DNA from: Candidatus Zipacnadia bacterium
Lineage (GTDB): Bacteria; Armatimonadota; Zipacnadia; Zipacnadales; Zipacnadaceae
Direction of reading: 5' to 3'
DNA length: 12,978 bases
Assembly: GCA_029821415.1 (NCBI GenBank)
Contig: JALGTJ010000062.1
Span: 1-12,978 of the forward strand
Shown here: positions 12,741 to 12,978 of the stretch, piece by piece
Numbering within the stretch: the first letter of the stretch is position 1
Layout of the letters: each line of letters starts with the position of its first letter
Translations under genes and position numbers: made by a program
The notes under the pieces: model-generated
Told to the model about the DNA's origin: nothing
What the model saw: the letters and a program-made list of their open reading frames with translations, nothing else
The model's database searches: none

Positions 12741-12978
12741 GCTGGGGCACTACCTGCTGCCGGCAGCCGGCGAGTTTGACGAGCCTGAGAAGCTGGCGAA
12801 CGGCCGGCTGGGCGAGCGACTGTTTCTGCAATGGTTGGCAGCAGAGGCCGAGCTGGTCACCAAGAAGCCGTGGCCGGCCGCTGCAACCGTCCAAGCCCTA
12901 CAGCCAGTGATCGGTGGCGATGCCGCCAAGATGGTCAATTTCGTAGACGACCAGTGCCGCCCAGCTCTGGATCTGTGG
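12667..12978 (+). CDS. HELGH zinc-metallopeptidase-like part of the same gene (shifted frame, cut by window end)
   Basis: The +1 frame relative to the TPR gene is open from 12667 to the window end. From about 12,709 it reads AAEWTREVAHELGHYLLP and on through GRLGERLFLQWLAAEAE and further helices. HELGH (12736-12750) is a zinc-binding HExxH with its catalytic glutamate. The downstream GERLFLQW could supply the third ligand glutamate in gluzincin style; the metzincin HxxGxxH spacing is not present. In-frame ATGs at 12670 and 12688 have no ribosome binding site and would give a protein lacking export signals, so an independent gene is unlikely. I read it as the catalytic C-terminus of the TPR protein, disconnected by a one-base indel between roughly 12,667 and 12,740. 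The stop codon lies beyond the window. The peptidase assignment is from the motif alone. Confidence 0.65.

Noticed and set aside
1..12978. CRISPR array, tRNA, rRNA, insertion sequence or attachment site
   Set aside because: No regularly spaced repeats, cloverleaf-like sequence, transposase motifs or terminal inverted repeats were seen on either strand.

Overview
The window looks like a chromosomal segment of a Gram-negative-type, probably uncultured bacterium, moderately GC-rich by eye. Housekeeping genes (coaBC, gmk, ogt, rodA) flank a very large, modular, secreted surface-protein gene. The Fn3 / carboxypeptidase-regulatory / FlgD-like C-terminal architecture, a Sec lipoprotein, and a TPR protein followed by an HExxH peptidase domain remind me of Armatimonadota and similar under-cultured phyla. 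That placement is a guess from style, not from a marker. No mobile element, CRISPR array, tRNA or rRNA was seen.

Layout. Everything left of about 9660 is on the minus strand and everything right of about 9778 is on the plus strand. They diverge from a 117-bp hub that carries two promoters and a TTTGTC-N6-GACAAA palindrome. Minus strand, in order of transcription: ogt (9660-9136); then a near-consensus promoter whose -35 box contains the ogt stop codon and which leads into a ~170-nt G-rich leader; then the giant exported protein (8933-1857); a small lipoprotein (1802-1404); a hairpin terminator; a new promoter; gmk (1157-504); and the 5' part of coaBC (473-1, running off the window). Plus strand: rodA (9778-10899), a hypothetical protein with two copies of one fold (10927-11865), and an exported TPR protein overlapping it by one base (TAATG at 11863-11867). 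The TPR gene shifts frame near 12,700 into an HELGH zinc-peptidase-like region that runs off the right edge.

The main observation is that three reading frames separated by two single-base shifts (near 6720 and between 2806 and 2831) are one gene of 2358 codons. The two shifts are opposite and compensating, so the first and last parts are in the same frame. Internal 'starts' of the second and third pieces are Val GTG codons without ribosome binding sites. A third shift splits the TPR/peptidase gene. Neighbouring short housekeeping genes are intact. Either the consensus sequence carries indel errors or these surface genes are very recent pseudogenes; recoding is less likely.

Functionally, gmk and coaBC form a nucleotide/CoA housekeeping unit. 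The giant protein and the lipoprotein share a carboxypeptidase-regulatory-like module and probably form one envelope operon. RodA (SEDS peptidoglycan polymerase) heads the divergent operon with two uncharacterised proteins, one of them exported.
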